From Pseudomonadota bacterium (GTDB taxonomy: Bacteria > Pseudomonadota > Alphaproteobacteria > Rhizobiales > Pleomorphomonadaceae): DNA of 64,000 nt. The notes beneath the pieces are model-generated. The model ran no database searches and was not told where the DNA came from. It was given only the letters and a program-made list of their open reading frames with translations. A program made the translations under genes and the position numbers. Shown here piece after piece: positions 27,130 to 36,034 of this stretch. The DNA lies in NCBI GenBank assembly GCA_023436885.1, contig JAEZHI010000004.1, forward strand, positions 124,001-188,000, in the 5' to 3' direction. The stretch's first letter is position 1. Each line of letters begins with the position of its first letter.

Positions 27130-27848
27130 ACCGTTCGGGCTTCAATGACGAGCCGCCACATGGGCAGCTAAGGCTGTTTGCCGGCAACCGCGATCCTGCC
27201 GAATACGAAGCATGGATGACCGCGATCCGCGGCGCGGAGGCGCTCCTCTTCGCTTCGGCCCAACCTGTAGGCGCCGAGGAGCTCGCGGAGCGTCTGGCTC
27301 CAGGGACCGACGTGGCACAGGTACTGGTCGACCTTCGTACCATTTATGCCTCGCGTGGCGTTAACTTGGTCGAGGTGGCCGGCAAATGGATGTTCCGGAC
27401 GGCACCGGACCTCGCCCATCTTCTGACGCGCGAACAGGTGGAACCCAAGAAGCTGTCGCGTGCTGCGCTGGAGACGCTGGCGATCATTGCCTACCATCAG
27501 CCCGTTACGCGGGCAGAAATCGAGGAGATCCGTGGCGTTTCGACCAACAAGGGCACGCTCGACGTTCTCATGGAGACCGGCTGGATCAGAATGCGTGGTC
27601 GTCGTCGCACGCCTGGCCGGCCGCTGACTTACGGAACAACGGAAGCCTTCCTTGTCCATTTTGGCCTCGATGCGGTCACCGATCTCCCGGGTGTCGACGA
27701 TCTCAAGGCGGCGGGCTTCCTTGAGGGCGCTGTGCCGCCCGGCTTCCGTGTCCCGGTTCCCAATGCTTCCGATATGCTGATGCCTGACGAAGACCCATTG
27801 ACCGAGCTCGACTTTCAAGACTACCAACCGCTGCCGAACGATGAATGA
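27126..27848 (+). CDS. scpB: Segregation and condensation protein B (ScpB)
   Basis: The winged-helix partner of ScpA in the SMC condensin complex. The 240-residue protein has two winged-helix domains: about 35-110 (ALLFASAQPVGAEELAERL) and 115-190 (LSRAALETLAIIAYHQPVTR, the best conserved segment). It overlaps scpA by four bases, so their synthesis is coupled. The C-terminal 35 residues are Pro/Asp-rich and probably unstructured. Confidence 0.93.
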   Translation: MNRSGFNDEPPHGQLRLFAGNRDPAEYEAWMTAIRGAEALLFASAQPVGAEELAERLAPGTDVAQVLVDLRTIYASRGVNLVEVAGKWMFRTAPDLAHLLTREQVEPKKLSRAALETLAIIAYHQPVTRAEIEEIRGVSTNKGTLDVLMETGWIRMRGRRRTPGRPLTYGTTEAFLVHFGLDAVTDLPGVDDLKAAGFLEGAVPPGFRVPVPNASDMLMPDEDPLTELDFQDYQPLPNDE

Positions 27849-27990
27849 GGCTTTTGTGGGGTTAGCCGGCCAGCATCTTCAGAATGCCGGAATTCCTCGC
27901 TAGCCTAACTACGGTTTCTTGCGACGTGGCGTGCGTTGTGCAACAGTGCCGCCACTTTTGGGGTGGGCTAAAAGCCCTCTGGAGACAAAA

Positions 27991-28188
27991 ATGGGTTCGT
28001 TGAGCATTTGGCACTGGCTGATCGTCTTGGTCGTGGTCCTCATTCTGTTCGGTGGTCGGGGCAAGATTCCTGAGCTGATGGGTGATTTCGCGAAGGGCAT
28101 CAAGAACTTCAAGAAGGGTATGTCCGACGAAGACGAGACGCCTTCGAAGCCCGTCGAAAACAAGACCGACGATTCGCCGCGGGTCTGA
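27991..28188 (+). CDS. tatA: Twin-arginine translocase subunit TatA
   Basis: A 65-residue inner-membrane protein that forms the size-adjustable pore of the Tat pathway for folded proteins. One membrane helix (IWHWLIVLVVVLILFGG) is followed by the hinge and amphipathic helix (RGKIPELMGDFAKGIKNFKK) and an acidic tail. ATG at 27991 with GGAG at 27981-27984. First gene of tatABC. In this cell the hydrogenase small subunit HupS encoded at 59896-60993 is a clear Tat substrate. Confidence 0.95.
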   Translation: MGSLSIWHWLIVLVVVLILFGGRGKIPELMGDFAKGIKNFKKGMSDEDETPSKPVENKTDDSPRV

Positions 28189-28266
28189 TCGATCCTGATA
28201 TCGTGCGTTTTTTAAGGGGCGTCGCGCGTTGTTGCGCGGTGCGCGCCGATGGCGGGCGAGTAAGAA

Positions 28267-28767
28267 ATGTTTGAAGTCGGCTGGTCGGAAATCCTTGTGA
28301 TCGCCATCGTGGCGCTCATTGTCTTCCCCACCAAGGACTTGCCGCGTCTGTTGAGGACCGTCGGCCAGTTGGTTGGCAAGGCTCGCCGCATGGCGGGCGA
28401 CATGCAGGCGCAGTTCAACCAGGCGCTGCGCGAGGCTGAGCGCGAGGCCGATCTAGCAGATCTCAAGAACAGCGTTCAAAACGCAAATCCGCTGACCGAC
28501 CTAAAGAAAACCCTCGATCCTGTTCGGACGCTTGGCGACGATCTGAAGAAGTCGATGACGACGCCGATCGCTCCGAAGCCCGTTGAGCCGGCTGAGACGC
28601 CGACCATTGCCGCGCCTGTGACAAGTGGTACGCCCGCTGAAGAAGCGGCGCCGGTGCATACCGAGCCTGCTGGGACGGCCAAGCCTGTTGTTGCGGAGCC
28701 GATTTCGACTGAAACGAAAGCCCCCGAAGTATCCGGTTCGGCTGGCAAGGACAGGGGCACTGAATGA
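28267..28767 (+). CDS. tatB: Twin-arginine translocase subunit TatB
   Basis: The receptor subunit that, with TatC, binds twin-arginine signal peptides. The N-terminal membrane helix MFEVGWSEILVIAIVALIVF carries the Glu typical of TatB, followed by a long amphipathic helix rich in charged residues (RRMAGDMQAQFNQALREAER) and a Pro/Ala-rich tail (about 100-166). GGGCGAG is upstream of the ATG. It overlaps tatC by four bases (ATGA). Confidence 0.94.
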   Translation: MFEVGWSEILVIAIVALIVFPTKDLPRLLRTVGQLVGKARRMAGDMQAQFNQALREAEREADLADLKNSVQNANPLTDLKKTLDPVRTLGDDLKKSMTTPIAPKPVEPAETPTIAAPVTSGTPAEEAAPVHTEPAGTAKPVVAEPISTETKAPEVSGSAGKDRGTE

Positions 28768-29564
28768 CCAACAAGGAAGAGGAAGATGAGATCGAGGCCT
28801 CCAAGGCGCCGCTCATCGAGCATCTGGCCGAGTTGCGGTCGCGCCTCCTGAAATCGGTAGTCGCGATTCTTGTCTGTTTCCTGATCTGCTTCTTCTTCGC
28901 CCAGGATATCTTCAATATCCTGGTCATTCCCTATGAGCGTGCGGCGGGCGCCACGCAAAACGTGCGCCTGATCTACACAGCACCTCAGGAGTATTTCTTC
29001 ACCCAGCTCAAGCTGGCGCTGTTCGGTGCGTTCTTCATCGCTTTCCCGGTCATCGCCAATCAGATCTACATGTTTGTGGCTCCGGGCCTCTACAAGCACG
29101 AGCGTCAGGCCTTCCTGCCGTTCTTGATCGCGACGCCTATCCTGTTTCTGCTCGGCGCCCTGATGGTCTTCTTCTTCGTGATGCCGGCCATCATGCTGTT
29201 CTTCCTGTCGATGCAACAGACCGGCGGTAACGGGAAAGCGGCAATCGAGCTCTTGCCCAAGGTGTCGGAATACCTCAGCCTGATCATGACGCTGATCTTT
29301 GCCTTTGGCATCGTGTTTCAGTTGCCCGTGGTCCTGACATTGCTCGCTCGCATCGGAGTTGTGACGGAGGCAGGGCTGAAGTCCTGGCGCCGCTATGCCA
29401 TCCTTCTGTCCTTCGTGGTCGCAGCTGTTCTGACACCTCCTGACCCGATGAGCCAAATCCTGCTTGCGGTTCCGACGATGGTTCTCTACGAAGTGTCCAT
29501 CATTGCCGTCAGGTATATCAACAAGCGCGGCGAGTCCCGGGACGTCTCCACCACCGAAGGATGA
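28764..29564 (+). CDS. tatC: Twin-arginine translocase subunit TatC
   Basis: The polytopic core (six helices, 266 residues) of the Tat translocase that recognises the RR motif of substrates. Conserved features include the N-terminal APLIEHLAELRSRLLKS and the FMAP-equivalent loops, with YTAPQEYFFTQLKLALFGAF and FAFGIVFQLPVVLTLL. It overlaps tatB and is followed by serS 39 bases later, the common order in alphaproteobacteria. Confidence 0.96.
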   Translation: MTNKEEEDEIEASKAPLIEHLAELRSRLLKSVVAILVCFLICFFFAQDIFNILVIPYERAAGATQNVRLIYTAPQEYFFTQLKLALFGAFFIAFPVIANQIYMFVAPGLYKHERQAFLPFLIATPILFLLGALMVFFFVMPAIMLFFLSMQQTGGNGKAAIELLPKVSEYLSLIMTLIFAFGIVFQLPVVLTLLARIGVVTEAGLKSWRRYAILLSFVVAAVLTPPDPMSQILLAVPTMVLYEVSIIAVRYINKRGESRDVSTTEG

Positions 29565-29603
29565 TGCGAGGGCTCCGGCGGACGTGCCGCGCGGGGAAAG
29601 CCA

Positions 29604-30899
29604 ATGCTCGACATCAAGTGGATTCGCGAAAATCCGGAAGCCCTGAAGCACGCCCTGATGCGGCGCGGCCAGTCGGCGGACATCGCCGAAGCCACCGCTT
29701 CGGAGGCGATCCGCCTCGATGATGCGCGCCGCGCCAATATCAAGTCTTTGCAGGAGGCGCAGGAGCGCCGCAACGCCGCGTCGAAGGAAATCGGCAAGGC
29801 GAAGGCAAGCAAGGACGAGGCGCGCGCTGCCGAGCTGATGGAAGAGGTCGCGCGCATCAAGTCATTCATCCAGGATGGCGAAGCCAAGGAGCGTGAGCTT
29901 GACGCTGCGCTGGATGCTGCGCTGTCGGTGATTCCCAATCCGCCTCTTGAAGACGTGCCGGAAGGCCCCGACGAGAGCGCCAACGTCGAGCATCATCGGT
30001 TCGGTGAACCGCGTCAGGTCAATTGGGCCAAGGAACACTTCGAGCTCGGCGAAGGGCTCGGCATGATGGATTTCGAGCGGGCCGCCAAGCTGGCCGGTGC
30101 CCGCTTTACCGTCGTGAAGAGCCATCTGGCACGCCTTGAGCGCGCCCTCGGCCAGTTCATGATCAACCTTCACACCATCGAGCACGGCTACACCGAAGTG
30201 ATTCCGCCGCTGATGGTGCGCGACGAGGTGATGTACGGCACCGGTCAGCTGCCGAAATTCTCGGAGGATCTGTTCAAGACGACTGATGGTCGCTGGCTGA
30301 TCCCGACTGCCGAAGTGCCGCTCACCAATCTCGTTCGCGAAGAAATCCTCGAAGAGAAAGAGTTGCCGCTGCGCCTTACGGCACTGACCCCTTGCTTCCG
30401 GTCGGAGGCTGGATCTGCCGGACGCGACGTGCGAGGCATGTTGCGCCAGCACCAGTTCAACAAGGTGGAGCTCGTCTCGATCACCGCGCAGGAGAAGTCC
30501 CTTGAAGAGCACGAGCGCATGCTCGCCTGTGCCGAGGAAGTTCTGAAGCGCCTTGGACTGGCGTACCGCGTGGTGACGCTTTGCACTGGCGATATGGGCT
30601 TTGGGAGCCGCAAAACCTACGACATCGAGGTGTGGCTGCCCGGACAGAAGAAGTTCCGCGAGATTTCCTCCTGTTCGGTCTGTGGCGACTTTCAGGGACG
30701 CCGCATGAACGCCCGCTATCGTCCGACAGGCGAGCCCAAGGGAACGCGCTTCGTTCATACCCTCAACGGGTCCGGTGTTGCCGTCGGTCGCGCTCTCATT
30801 GCCGTCATGGAGACCTGGCAGAACGAGGATGGTTCCATAACCATTCCGGACGTTCTGCTGCCCCTGATGGGCGGTTTGAAGCGTATCGAGAAGGTCTGA
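29604..30899 (+). CDS. serS: Seryl-tRNA synthetase
   Basis: A class II synthetase of 431 residues charging tRNA-Ser (and tRNA-Sec in species that have it). The N-terminal coiled-coil arm (about 1-115; MLDIKWIRENPEALKHALMR) contacts the long variable arm of the tRNA. The catalytic core shows TPCFRSEAGSAGRDVRGMLR (motif 2) and LNGSGVAVGRALIAVME (motif 3). It follows tatC and precedes surE by 22 bases. Confidence 0.97.
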   Translation: MLDIKWIRENPEALKHALMRRGQSADIAEATASEAIRLDDARRANIKSLQEAQERRNAASKEIGKAKASKDEARAAELMEEVARIKSFIQDGEAKERELDAALDAALSVIPNPPLEDVPEGPDESANVEHHRFGEPRQVNWAKEHFELGEGLGMMDFERAAKLAGARFTVVKSHLARLERALGQFMINLHTIEHGYTEVIPPLMVRDEVMYGTGQLPKFSEDLFKTTDGRWLIPTAEVPLTNLVREEILEEKELPLRLTALTPCFRSEAGSAGRDVRGMLRQHQFNKVELVSITAQEKSLEEHERMLACAEEVLKRLGLAYRVVTLCTGDMGFGSRKTYDIEVWLPGQKKFREISSCSVCGDFQGRRMNARYRPTGEPKGTRFVHTLNGSGVAVGRALIAVMETWQNEDGSITIPDVLLPLMGGLKRIEKV

Positions 30900-30921
30900 A
30901 CCAGAAGGCGAAGCTCCGGCC

Positions 30922-31677
30922 ATGCGTATCCTGATTTCCAACGATGACGGTATCCACGCACCGGGGCTCGTCGCACTTGAGAAGATTGCCCGGTCGATCA
31001 GCGACGACGTCTGGGTTGTCGCGCCCGAGACCGATCAGTCAGGCTTTGCCCATTCGCTGACCATCCATGATCCGCTACGGGCGCGGAAGCTCGACGAGCG
31101 GCGCTTTGCCGTCCGTGGCACCCCGACCGACTGCGTCATCATGGGCGTGCGCCATATCCTGCCCGGCCGGCCGGATCTGGTGCTGTCGGGGGTAAATGCC
31201 GGAACCAATATGGCGGACGACGTGACCTACTCTGGTACTGTCGCATGTGCCATTGAGGCCACGCTTCTCGGTATTCCCGCAGTGGCCCTGAGCCAGGCCT
31301 ACGAGGATTTTGTCGGTCGCATCCCTTTCGAAACCGCCGAAGCGCTAGGGCCGGAAATCATCCGGAAGCTGACGGGGCAGGGCATTGCCCATGGCACGCT
31401 CATCAACGTCAACTTCCCCAACTGCGCGCCGTCCGAGGTGGCCGGCATCGAAGTAACGAGGCAGGGCAACTTCGCCTATGATCACGGTATCGATGTCGAA
31501 AAGCGTATCGATGCCCGTAACAAGCCCTATTACTGGTTGACGTTCCGCCGCGGCGAAATGCTTTGTGCTCAGGGAACGGATGCCTTTGCGATTTCTCGCA
31601 ACAAGGTTTCGATAAGCCCGCTCCGTCTCGACCTCACCGACATGGCGACGATGGAAAAACTGCAGGCATTGTTCTGA
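30922..31677 (+). CDS. surE: 5'/3'-nucleotidase SurE
   Basis: A 251-residue metal-dependent nucleotidase and exopolyphosphatase active in the stationary phase in the cytoplasm. The metal-binding DD of MRILISNDDGIHAPG (residues 8-9), SGVNAGTNMADDVTYSGTVA and the Asn ligand are all present. The order surE-pcm-nlpD is the same as in enterobacteria, and together they deal with ageing proteins and the envelope. Confidence 0.96.
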   Translation: MRILISNDDGIHAPGLVALEKIARSISDDVWVVAPETDQSGFAHSLTIHDPLRARKLDERRFAVRGTPTDCVIMGVRHILPGRPDLVLSGVNAGTNMADDVTYSGTVACAIEATLLGIPAVALSQAYEDFVGRIPFETAEALGPEIIRKLTGQGIAHGTLINVNFPNCAPSEVAGIEVTRQGNFAYDHGIDVEKRIDARNKPYYWLTFRRGEMLCAQGTDAFAISRNKVSISPLRLDLTDMATMEKLQALF

Positions 31678-31771
31678 CTGAAACGCTTTTTCAAGGCTGT
31701 TGGTCTTACTTTTGACACCTCTGTCATAAATGCAGCGTCGCAATTCATGTTTTGTGGCATTGCGCGAGAAA

Positions 31772-32431
31772 ATGGTGTCAATGAGGCCTTTCGAGCCGGA
31801 CAAGGTGGCGATTGCGGAGCTGACCATGAAGCTCCGCGGCATGGGGGTGACCGATACCCGCTTGCTGCGCGCCCTTGAAGTTGTCCCTCGCCGGATGTTT
31901 GTTGCCGCCGCCCATCAGGCGAGCGCGTACCTCGATCGTTCCTTGCCGATCGAGTGCGGGCAGACGATCAATGCTCCTTCCACCGTTGCGCTCATGGTGT
32001 CGGCGCTCGCTATAGAGCCCGGGGATAAGGTTCTCGAAGTTGGTTGTGGTTCGGGCTTCCAGGCGGCGATTCTGTCGCACCTTGCGGCCCAGGTCGTCAC
32101 GATGGATCGCTTCCGTAGTCTGATCGATATCGCCGAAGATCGCCTGTCGGCCCTCAAGATCACCAATGTCACGACGCTGCTCGGCGACGGCCTCGAAGGC
32201 TTTACGCGCTACGCGCCCTACAACCGCATTCTTGTCGACGGCGCAGTCGAAAAGGTGCCGACAGCACTGCTCGATCAGCTCGCCGACAAGGGTACGTTGG
32301 TCGCTCCGGTCGGTGTTGGGCATACTCAGGTGTTGGTGCGAATCTCTCGGGATGGTCGGCTGTTTCATCGCGCTGAACTGGGCAGTATCCGGCAGTTTCC
32401 GCTGAGAGAAGGCGTAGCGCGCCGTTTGTAG
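31772..32431 (+). CDS. pcm: Protein-L-isoaspartate O-methyltransferase
   Basis: A SAM-dependent enzyme that methylates L-isoaspartyl residues in damaged proteins and so starts their repair. The protein (219 residues from ATG 31772) shows the isoAsp-site segment IECGQTINAPSTVALM and the SAM loop VLEVGCGSGFQAAIL, then DGAVEKVP. The start is open: ATG at 31730 or 31781 are alternatives, with only a weak GCGAGAA upstream of the chosen one. It is a close neighbour of surE. Confidence 0.88.
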   Translation: MVSMRPFEPDKVAIAELTMKLRGMGVTDTRLLRALEVVPRRMFVAAAHQASAYLDRSLPIECGQTINAPSTVALMVSALAIEPGDKVLEVGCGSGFQAAILSHLAAQVVTMDRFRSLIDIAEDRLSALKITNVTTLLGDGLEGFTRYAPYNRILVDGAVEKVPTALLDQLADKGTLVAPVGVGHTQVLVRISRDGRLFHRAELGSIRQFPLREGVARRL

Positions 32432-32595
32432 GCCTTCTCGGATGAGGGCTTGCGCGTTCACCAAAAGTCTCAGGCAAATCCGCCAATTTCCAAGGATTTG
32501 AACGCTGGATCCTGTCGCTTGAATGGTTGCTTTAAGCCTTTATCAACGTTACTGCGGCTTAATCATTCCAGTTGAAGTCGAGCAGGCGAGACCTG

Positions 32596-33909
32596 ATGAT
32601 CATGAGTAACATAGCGATCTGCCGGACCTCCCGCTTCCTGGCCCAAGTTGCTGCCGTGGCCGTATTGGCTGGCTTTTCGGCCGGTTGCAGCGGCGACGTG
32701 AGTCGCTTCGGAAACGTATTTGCCGAGACGGACAATCAGGACCAGATCATAGGCCGCGCCGATCCGATGCCCACGGGATCCATAAACTCCCAGGCGACTT
32801 ACGCGCAGCCCGCCTATGCGCAATCAGCCGTTCCGCAGCAGACCTACGCTACGCCGGCTCCCACCTATACATCCAGCGCCGTGTCTTCGAACGCATTGCC
32901 GCCGGCACCCGGTGCCGTGGTCAACAACGGCGCCTACGTCAGGCCGACTCAAACTGCGGCCCTGTCTGCGCCAGCGGTCGCAGCTCCGGCCGCGCCACAG
33001 CCATGGACGCCAGCCAACGGTACGTCGATCACGGTCAAGCCGGGCGATAGCGTGCAGGTACTCGCTCGTCGTTACGGTGTTGCGGAATCGTCATTGCTTG
33101 CGGCGAACGGACTCGTTGCCGGAGCGCAGCTGACCCCGGGTCAGACGATCGTTATCCCCGCCTATGGACAGCAGGCCGCCGCGGCGGCTCCTGCGCTGCC
33201 GGCAGTGCATAGCCCGGCGGCCACCATCACCGCGCCCGGCCCGCAGGTCCTTGGGCAGTTGCCGCCGACCAAGCCACCGGTGCCGAGGTCGGTGTCGAGC
33301 GAAGTGGCCGCGGCAGCGCCTGCCAAGCCGGTCGCTCCGATGACCACCAATGTGGCCATGGCTACCCCGACTGCAACGGCGACGGACGCGAAGGTGGGGC
33401 TGCTACCGCCAGCCGGGAACAAACCAGCCGCCCCGCAGCCGAATCAGCAGGTGGCAGCTGTTGCTCCTAGCCAGACCCAGCCTGCTGCAGCCGATACCAC
33501 GCCGGCCTCTACTGGCGTCGAAAGTGCAGCCGACGGTAGCTTCCGCTGGCCGGTTCGTGGGCGTGTGATATCCGGCTTCGGCGTCAAGCCGGGCGGAGAG
33601 CGCAATGACGGCATCAACATCGAGGTGCCAGAGGGGACGCCGATCAAGGCGGCCGAGGGCGGCCAGGTTATTTACGCCGGTAACGAGCTGAAGGGCTTCG
33701 GAAATCTAGTGCTCGTAAAGCACCCGAACGGCTTCGTATCCGCCTACGCTCACGCAAGTGAGATCCTCGTCCAGCGTGGGGATAGCATTTTGCGCGGCCA
33801 GACGATTGCCAAGGTTGGTGCCACCGGCAACGTCAGCCGGCCGCAACTCCACTTCGAGATTCGTAACGGCAATCGTCCTGTCGATCCGCTTCCTTATTTG
33901 GCTGGATGA
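32596..33909 (+). CDS. nlpD: NlpD-like lipoprotein with LysM and degenerate M23 (LytM) domain
   Basis: A 437-residue envelope protein: a signal peptide with lipobox-like SAGC, a Pro/Ala/Gln-rich linker, one LysM domain (about 145-188; VKPGDSVQVLARRYGV) that binds peptidoglycan, another linker, and a C-terminal LytM/M23 domain (about 335-430). The first zinc-ligand motif (HxGID in active enzymes) reads NDGINI, so the zinc site is incomplete, as in E. coli NlpD; such proteins activate amidases rather than cut glycan themselves. Its place after surE and pcm supports the NlpD assignment. ATG at 32596 is favoured over an upstream TTG at 32572. Confidence 0.88.
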   Translation: MIMSNIAICRTSRFLAQVAAVAVLAGFSAGCSGDVSRFGNVFAETDNQDQIIGRADPMPTGSINSQATYAQPAYAQSAVPQQTYATPAPTYTSSAVSSNALPPAPGAVVNNGAYVRPTQTAALSAPAVAAPAAPQPWTPANGTSITVKPGDSVQVLARRYGVAESSLLAANGLVAGAQLTPGQTIVIPAYGQQAAAAAPALPAVHSPAATITAPGPQVLGQLPPTKPPVPRSVSSEVAAAAPAKPVAPMTTNVAMATPTATATDAKVGLLPPAGNKPAAPQPNQQVAAVAPSQTQPAAADTTPASTGVESAADGSFRWPVRGRVISGFGVKPGGERNDGINIEVPEGTPIKAAEGGQVIYAGNELKGFGNLVLVKHPNGFVSAYAHASEILVQRGDSILRGQTIAKVGATGNVSRPQLHFEIRNGNRPVDPLPYLAG

Positions 33910-33935
33910 TCAAGCGCGCCTTTCTTGATGCCGAA

Positions 33936-33967
33936 AAACGCCGGCAGCCTTGAGGCAGCCGGCGTTT
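33936..33967. terminator. Bidirectional terminator between nlpD and a convergent lipoprotein gene
   Basis: A 10-bp stem AAACGCCGGC (33936-33945) / GCCGGCGTTT (33958-33967) with an inner GCC/GGC pairing and a TTGA loop. A-rich and T-rich ends on both sides allow termination from either direction, and the gene stops converge here (33909 and 33973). Confidence 0.8.
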
Positions 33968-33972
33968 GCGTG

Positions 33973-34452
33973 TCAACGCCAGCCGCGTGGGATGACCCGC
34001 TCATCATCCGTAACGCAAGCAAGTGATGCAGCTGGCGGCTGACTGTTGCGGCTGACCAAGTAGGCGGTTTCAGCACTGCTGCTGCAAATGGGCTTGGCGA
34101 TCACTTCAAAGCCGGAGCGGCGCAGACAGCTGCCAATATAGCGCTCGCGAAGTTCTGCATTCACATCTCGTGTTCTGCTGCTACCGGGGTAGAAGAAGCC
34201 ACCGGTTTCGCGGCAATAGCGGCGACCGCTCACCAGATCCTCGCGGCATTGGGTGAAGCCGGGACTGTATTCGGGCGGGCGGTATTCCGTAACTAAGGCC
34301 TGTGGAATTTTCTCAAGGGACTCGATCCGACATTGATCGGCAACCGATTGTCGCTCGGCGAAAGTCGATCCGGCCTTGTAGACTACTGGTACTGGCGAGG
34401 AGACACACCCGGCCAGCAGAGCAAGTGCGCCCAACGCAACGACACGCCTCAT
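33973..34452 (-). CDS. Cys-rich lipoprotein of unknown function
   Basis: A 159-residue envelope protein with a short signal peptide and perfect lipobox LLAGC. The mature part has six further Cys (for example in ADQCRIES, FTQCRED and GRRYCRET) that could form three disulfides, and a basic C-terminus. I do not recognise the family. The second ATG (34452) is chosen because GGGAGG is too close to the first one at 34458. It ends at the shared terminator opposite nlpD and follows the DUF815 ATPase gene by 32 bases on the same strand. Confidence 0.65.
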   Translation of the reverse strand: MRRVVALGALALLAGCVSSPVPVVYKAGSTFAERQSVADQCRIESLEKIPQALVTEYRPPEYSPGFTQCREDLVSGRRYCRETGGFFYPGSSRTRDVNAELRERYIGSCLRRSGFEVIAKPICSSSAETAYLVSRNSQPPAASLACVTDDERVIPRGWR

Positions 34453-34484
34453 TTGCATTCCTCCCGTACCTTTTGAGAAGGTAC

Positions 34485-35363
34485 TTATTCACTGAGCCGC
34501 AATCGTCCGGCCAGGTCCTGGACGAATTGCCAAGCCACGCGGCCTGAGCGCGCGCCTCGCGTTCGCTCCCACTCCAGCGCCTCAGCCCTCAGAACATCCG
34601 GATCCATTTCGAGTTCCAGAGCTCTGACATAACCTCTTACCATATCGAGATAATCATCTTGTGAGCAGTTGTGGAAGCCAATCCACAGCCCGAACCGATC
34701 AGAGAGGGAAACTTTCTCTTCGACAGCCTCGCCGGGATTGATGGCCGTCGCCCGCTCGTTTTCCATCATGTCGCGAGGCAGCAGATGCCGCCGGTTCGAT
34801 GTCGCATAGAACACAACGTTATCTGGGCGCCCCTCGATTCCCCCTTCGAGTACGGCCTTCAGCGATTTGTAGGATGTGTCTCCGTGATCGAAGGAGAGAT
34901 CGTCGCAGAACAGGACAAAGCGGTGGTGGCTATCGCGGAGCATCTTCATGAGAACCGGCAGGCTCTCAATGTCCTCCCGGTGAATCTCGATCAGCTTTAA
35001 TGGCGTGAACCCGGTACGACCCATCAGGCGCTGATTGATGTCGGCTTGGGCTGCTTTGACCAAAGATGACTTGCCCATGCCACGAGCGCCCCAGAGAAGG
35101 ACATTGTTGGCCGGAAGGCCACGAGCGAACCGCTCAGTATTAGCAACGATCATGTCGCGGTTGCGGTCGATGCCCTTGAGCAGACCGATTTCAACACGAT
35201 TGACCCGTTGAACGGGCTGCAGGGAAATCGGATCGGCCACAAAGACAAAGGCATCAGCCACATCGAAGTCGGGCGTCTCGACTGCCGGTGGCGCCAGACG
35301 CGAGAGGAGATTGGCGATCCGTTCCAGATGGGCGTTCAGTGTTTCGATGGCAGAAGCGCTCAT
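34485..35363 (-). CDS. DUF815-family AAA+ ATPase
   Basis: A 292-residue cytoplasmic P-loop ATPase. Walker A is GARGMGKSS near residue 89, Walker B is in FVLFCDDLSFD, and sensor-type residues lie in VVFYATSNRRHLLP; ETLNAHLERIANLLSRLAPP forms a helical N-terminus. The family (DUF815) is widespread next to yajC-secD-secF in alphaproteobacteria, but its role is not known; a link to membrane-protein insertion or quality control is only suggested by context. GAGGAG precedes the ATG at 35363; a longer frame lacks such a site. Confidence 0.85.
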   Translation of the reverse strand: MSASAIETLNAHLERIANLLSRLAPPAVETPDFDVADAFVFVADPISLQPVQRVNRVEIGLLKGIDRNRDMIVANTERFARGLPANNVLLWGARGMGKSSLVKAAQADINQRLMGRTGFTPLKLIEIHREDIESLPVLMKMLRDSHHRFVLFCDDLSFDHGDTSYKSLKAVLEGGIEGRPDNVVFYATSNRRHLLPRDMMENERATAINPGEAVEEKVSLSDRFGLWIGFHNCSQDDYLDMVRGYVRALELEMDPDVLRAEALEWERTRGARSGRVAWQFVQDLAGRLRLSE

Positions 35364-35385
35364 ATCCAATCTCCTCGATTGAGGT

Positions 35386-35467
35386 GCGTACCGGGTGGTA
35401 CGCGGCGCGTTATCTTTAGGCTGTTCGCGACTCCTGTGCAAACCACACAAGGCCATTTTCGGTACGC
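35386..35467. promoter_or_regulatory. Inverted repeat GCGTACC/GGTACGC with a third copy, between DUF815 and yajC genes
   Basis: GCGTACC (35386-35392) and GGTACGC (35397-35403) form a perfect 7-bp inverted repeat around GGGT, 23 bases upstream of the DUF815 start. A further GGTACGC stands at 35461-35467. The arrangement suits a dimeric regulator binding site or a hairpin in the DUF815 leader. No matching regulator is identified. Confidence 0.35.
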
Positions 35468-35533
35468 CTCGCCCTGATTCCTGCCGGAGACTACCTAGAC
35501 GCGCCCATGGAAGGCGCCCTTACATAGCTTTGG

Positions 35534-35562
35534 TTTGCAAAGTCCTGCGGCCTAGGTATATT
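35534..35562 (+). promoter_or_regulatory. Putative promoter of the yajC-secD-secF operon
   Basis: TTTGCA (35534-35539; 4 of 6 to TTGACA) and TATATT (35557-35562; 5 of 6 to TATAAT) are separated by 17 bases. The predicted start near 35570 gives a leader of about 90 bases to yajC. Confidence 0.45.
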
Positions 35563-35661
35563 CCGGCCACTTTCGAACGGGCGGCATACCGCCTCCCTTC
35601 GATGTTTCAATGCCACGTCTGTCCGGTTTGCGGGCGGCGGCGGGCCGATGGAGTTGACCCG

Positions 35662-36009
35662 ATGTTCGTGACCCCAGCCTACGCCCAGGCGGCAGGAGCT
35701 GCCCCCGGCAGTGCTGATTTCCTGATCCAGTTCGCACCGTTCATTCTGATCTTCGTGATCATGTACTTCCTGCTCATCCGACCGCAGCAGCGCAAGGCCA
35801 AGGAGCACAGGGACATGCTGAAGAACCTGCGTCGTGGCGATGTCGTGGTCATGCAGGGTGGTCTTATCGGCAAGATCGTCAAGGTCGTCGACGAGAACGA
35901 GCTGCTGCTCGACGTGGGCGATGGTACTGCCAAGGTGCAGGTGCGTGTGGCTGCCGGTCTGGTGCAGCAGCTCCGCGCCAAGGGCGAGCCCGTCAAGGAA
36001 GGCAACTGA
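35662..36009 (+). CDS. yajC: Sec translocase accessory subunit YajC
   Basis: A 115-residue inner-membrane protein that associates with SecDF. After a short Ala-rich N-terminus it has one membrane helix (FILIFVIMYFLLI) followed by the family signature RPQQRKAKEHRDMLKNLRRG and a cytoplasmic domain (DVVVMQGGLIGKIVKV). ATG at 35662 follows GGAG at 35650-35653; upstream sequence in the same frame does not look coding. First gene of the yajC-secD-secF operon. Confidence 0.95.
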   Translation: MFVTPAYAQAAGAAPGSADFLIQFAPFILIFVIMYFLLIRPQQRKAKEHRDMLKNLRRGDVVVMQGGLIGKIVKVVDENELLLDVGDGTAKVQVRVAAGLVQQLRAKGEPVKEGN

Positions 36010-36034
36010 CCGTTCGGTTGGTATAAGATGGAAG

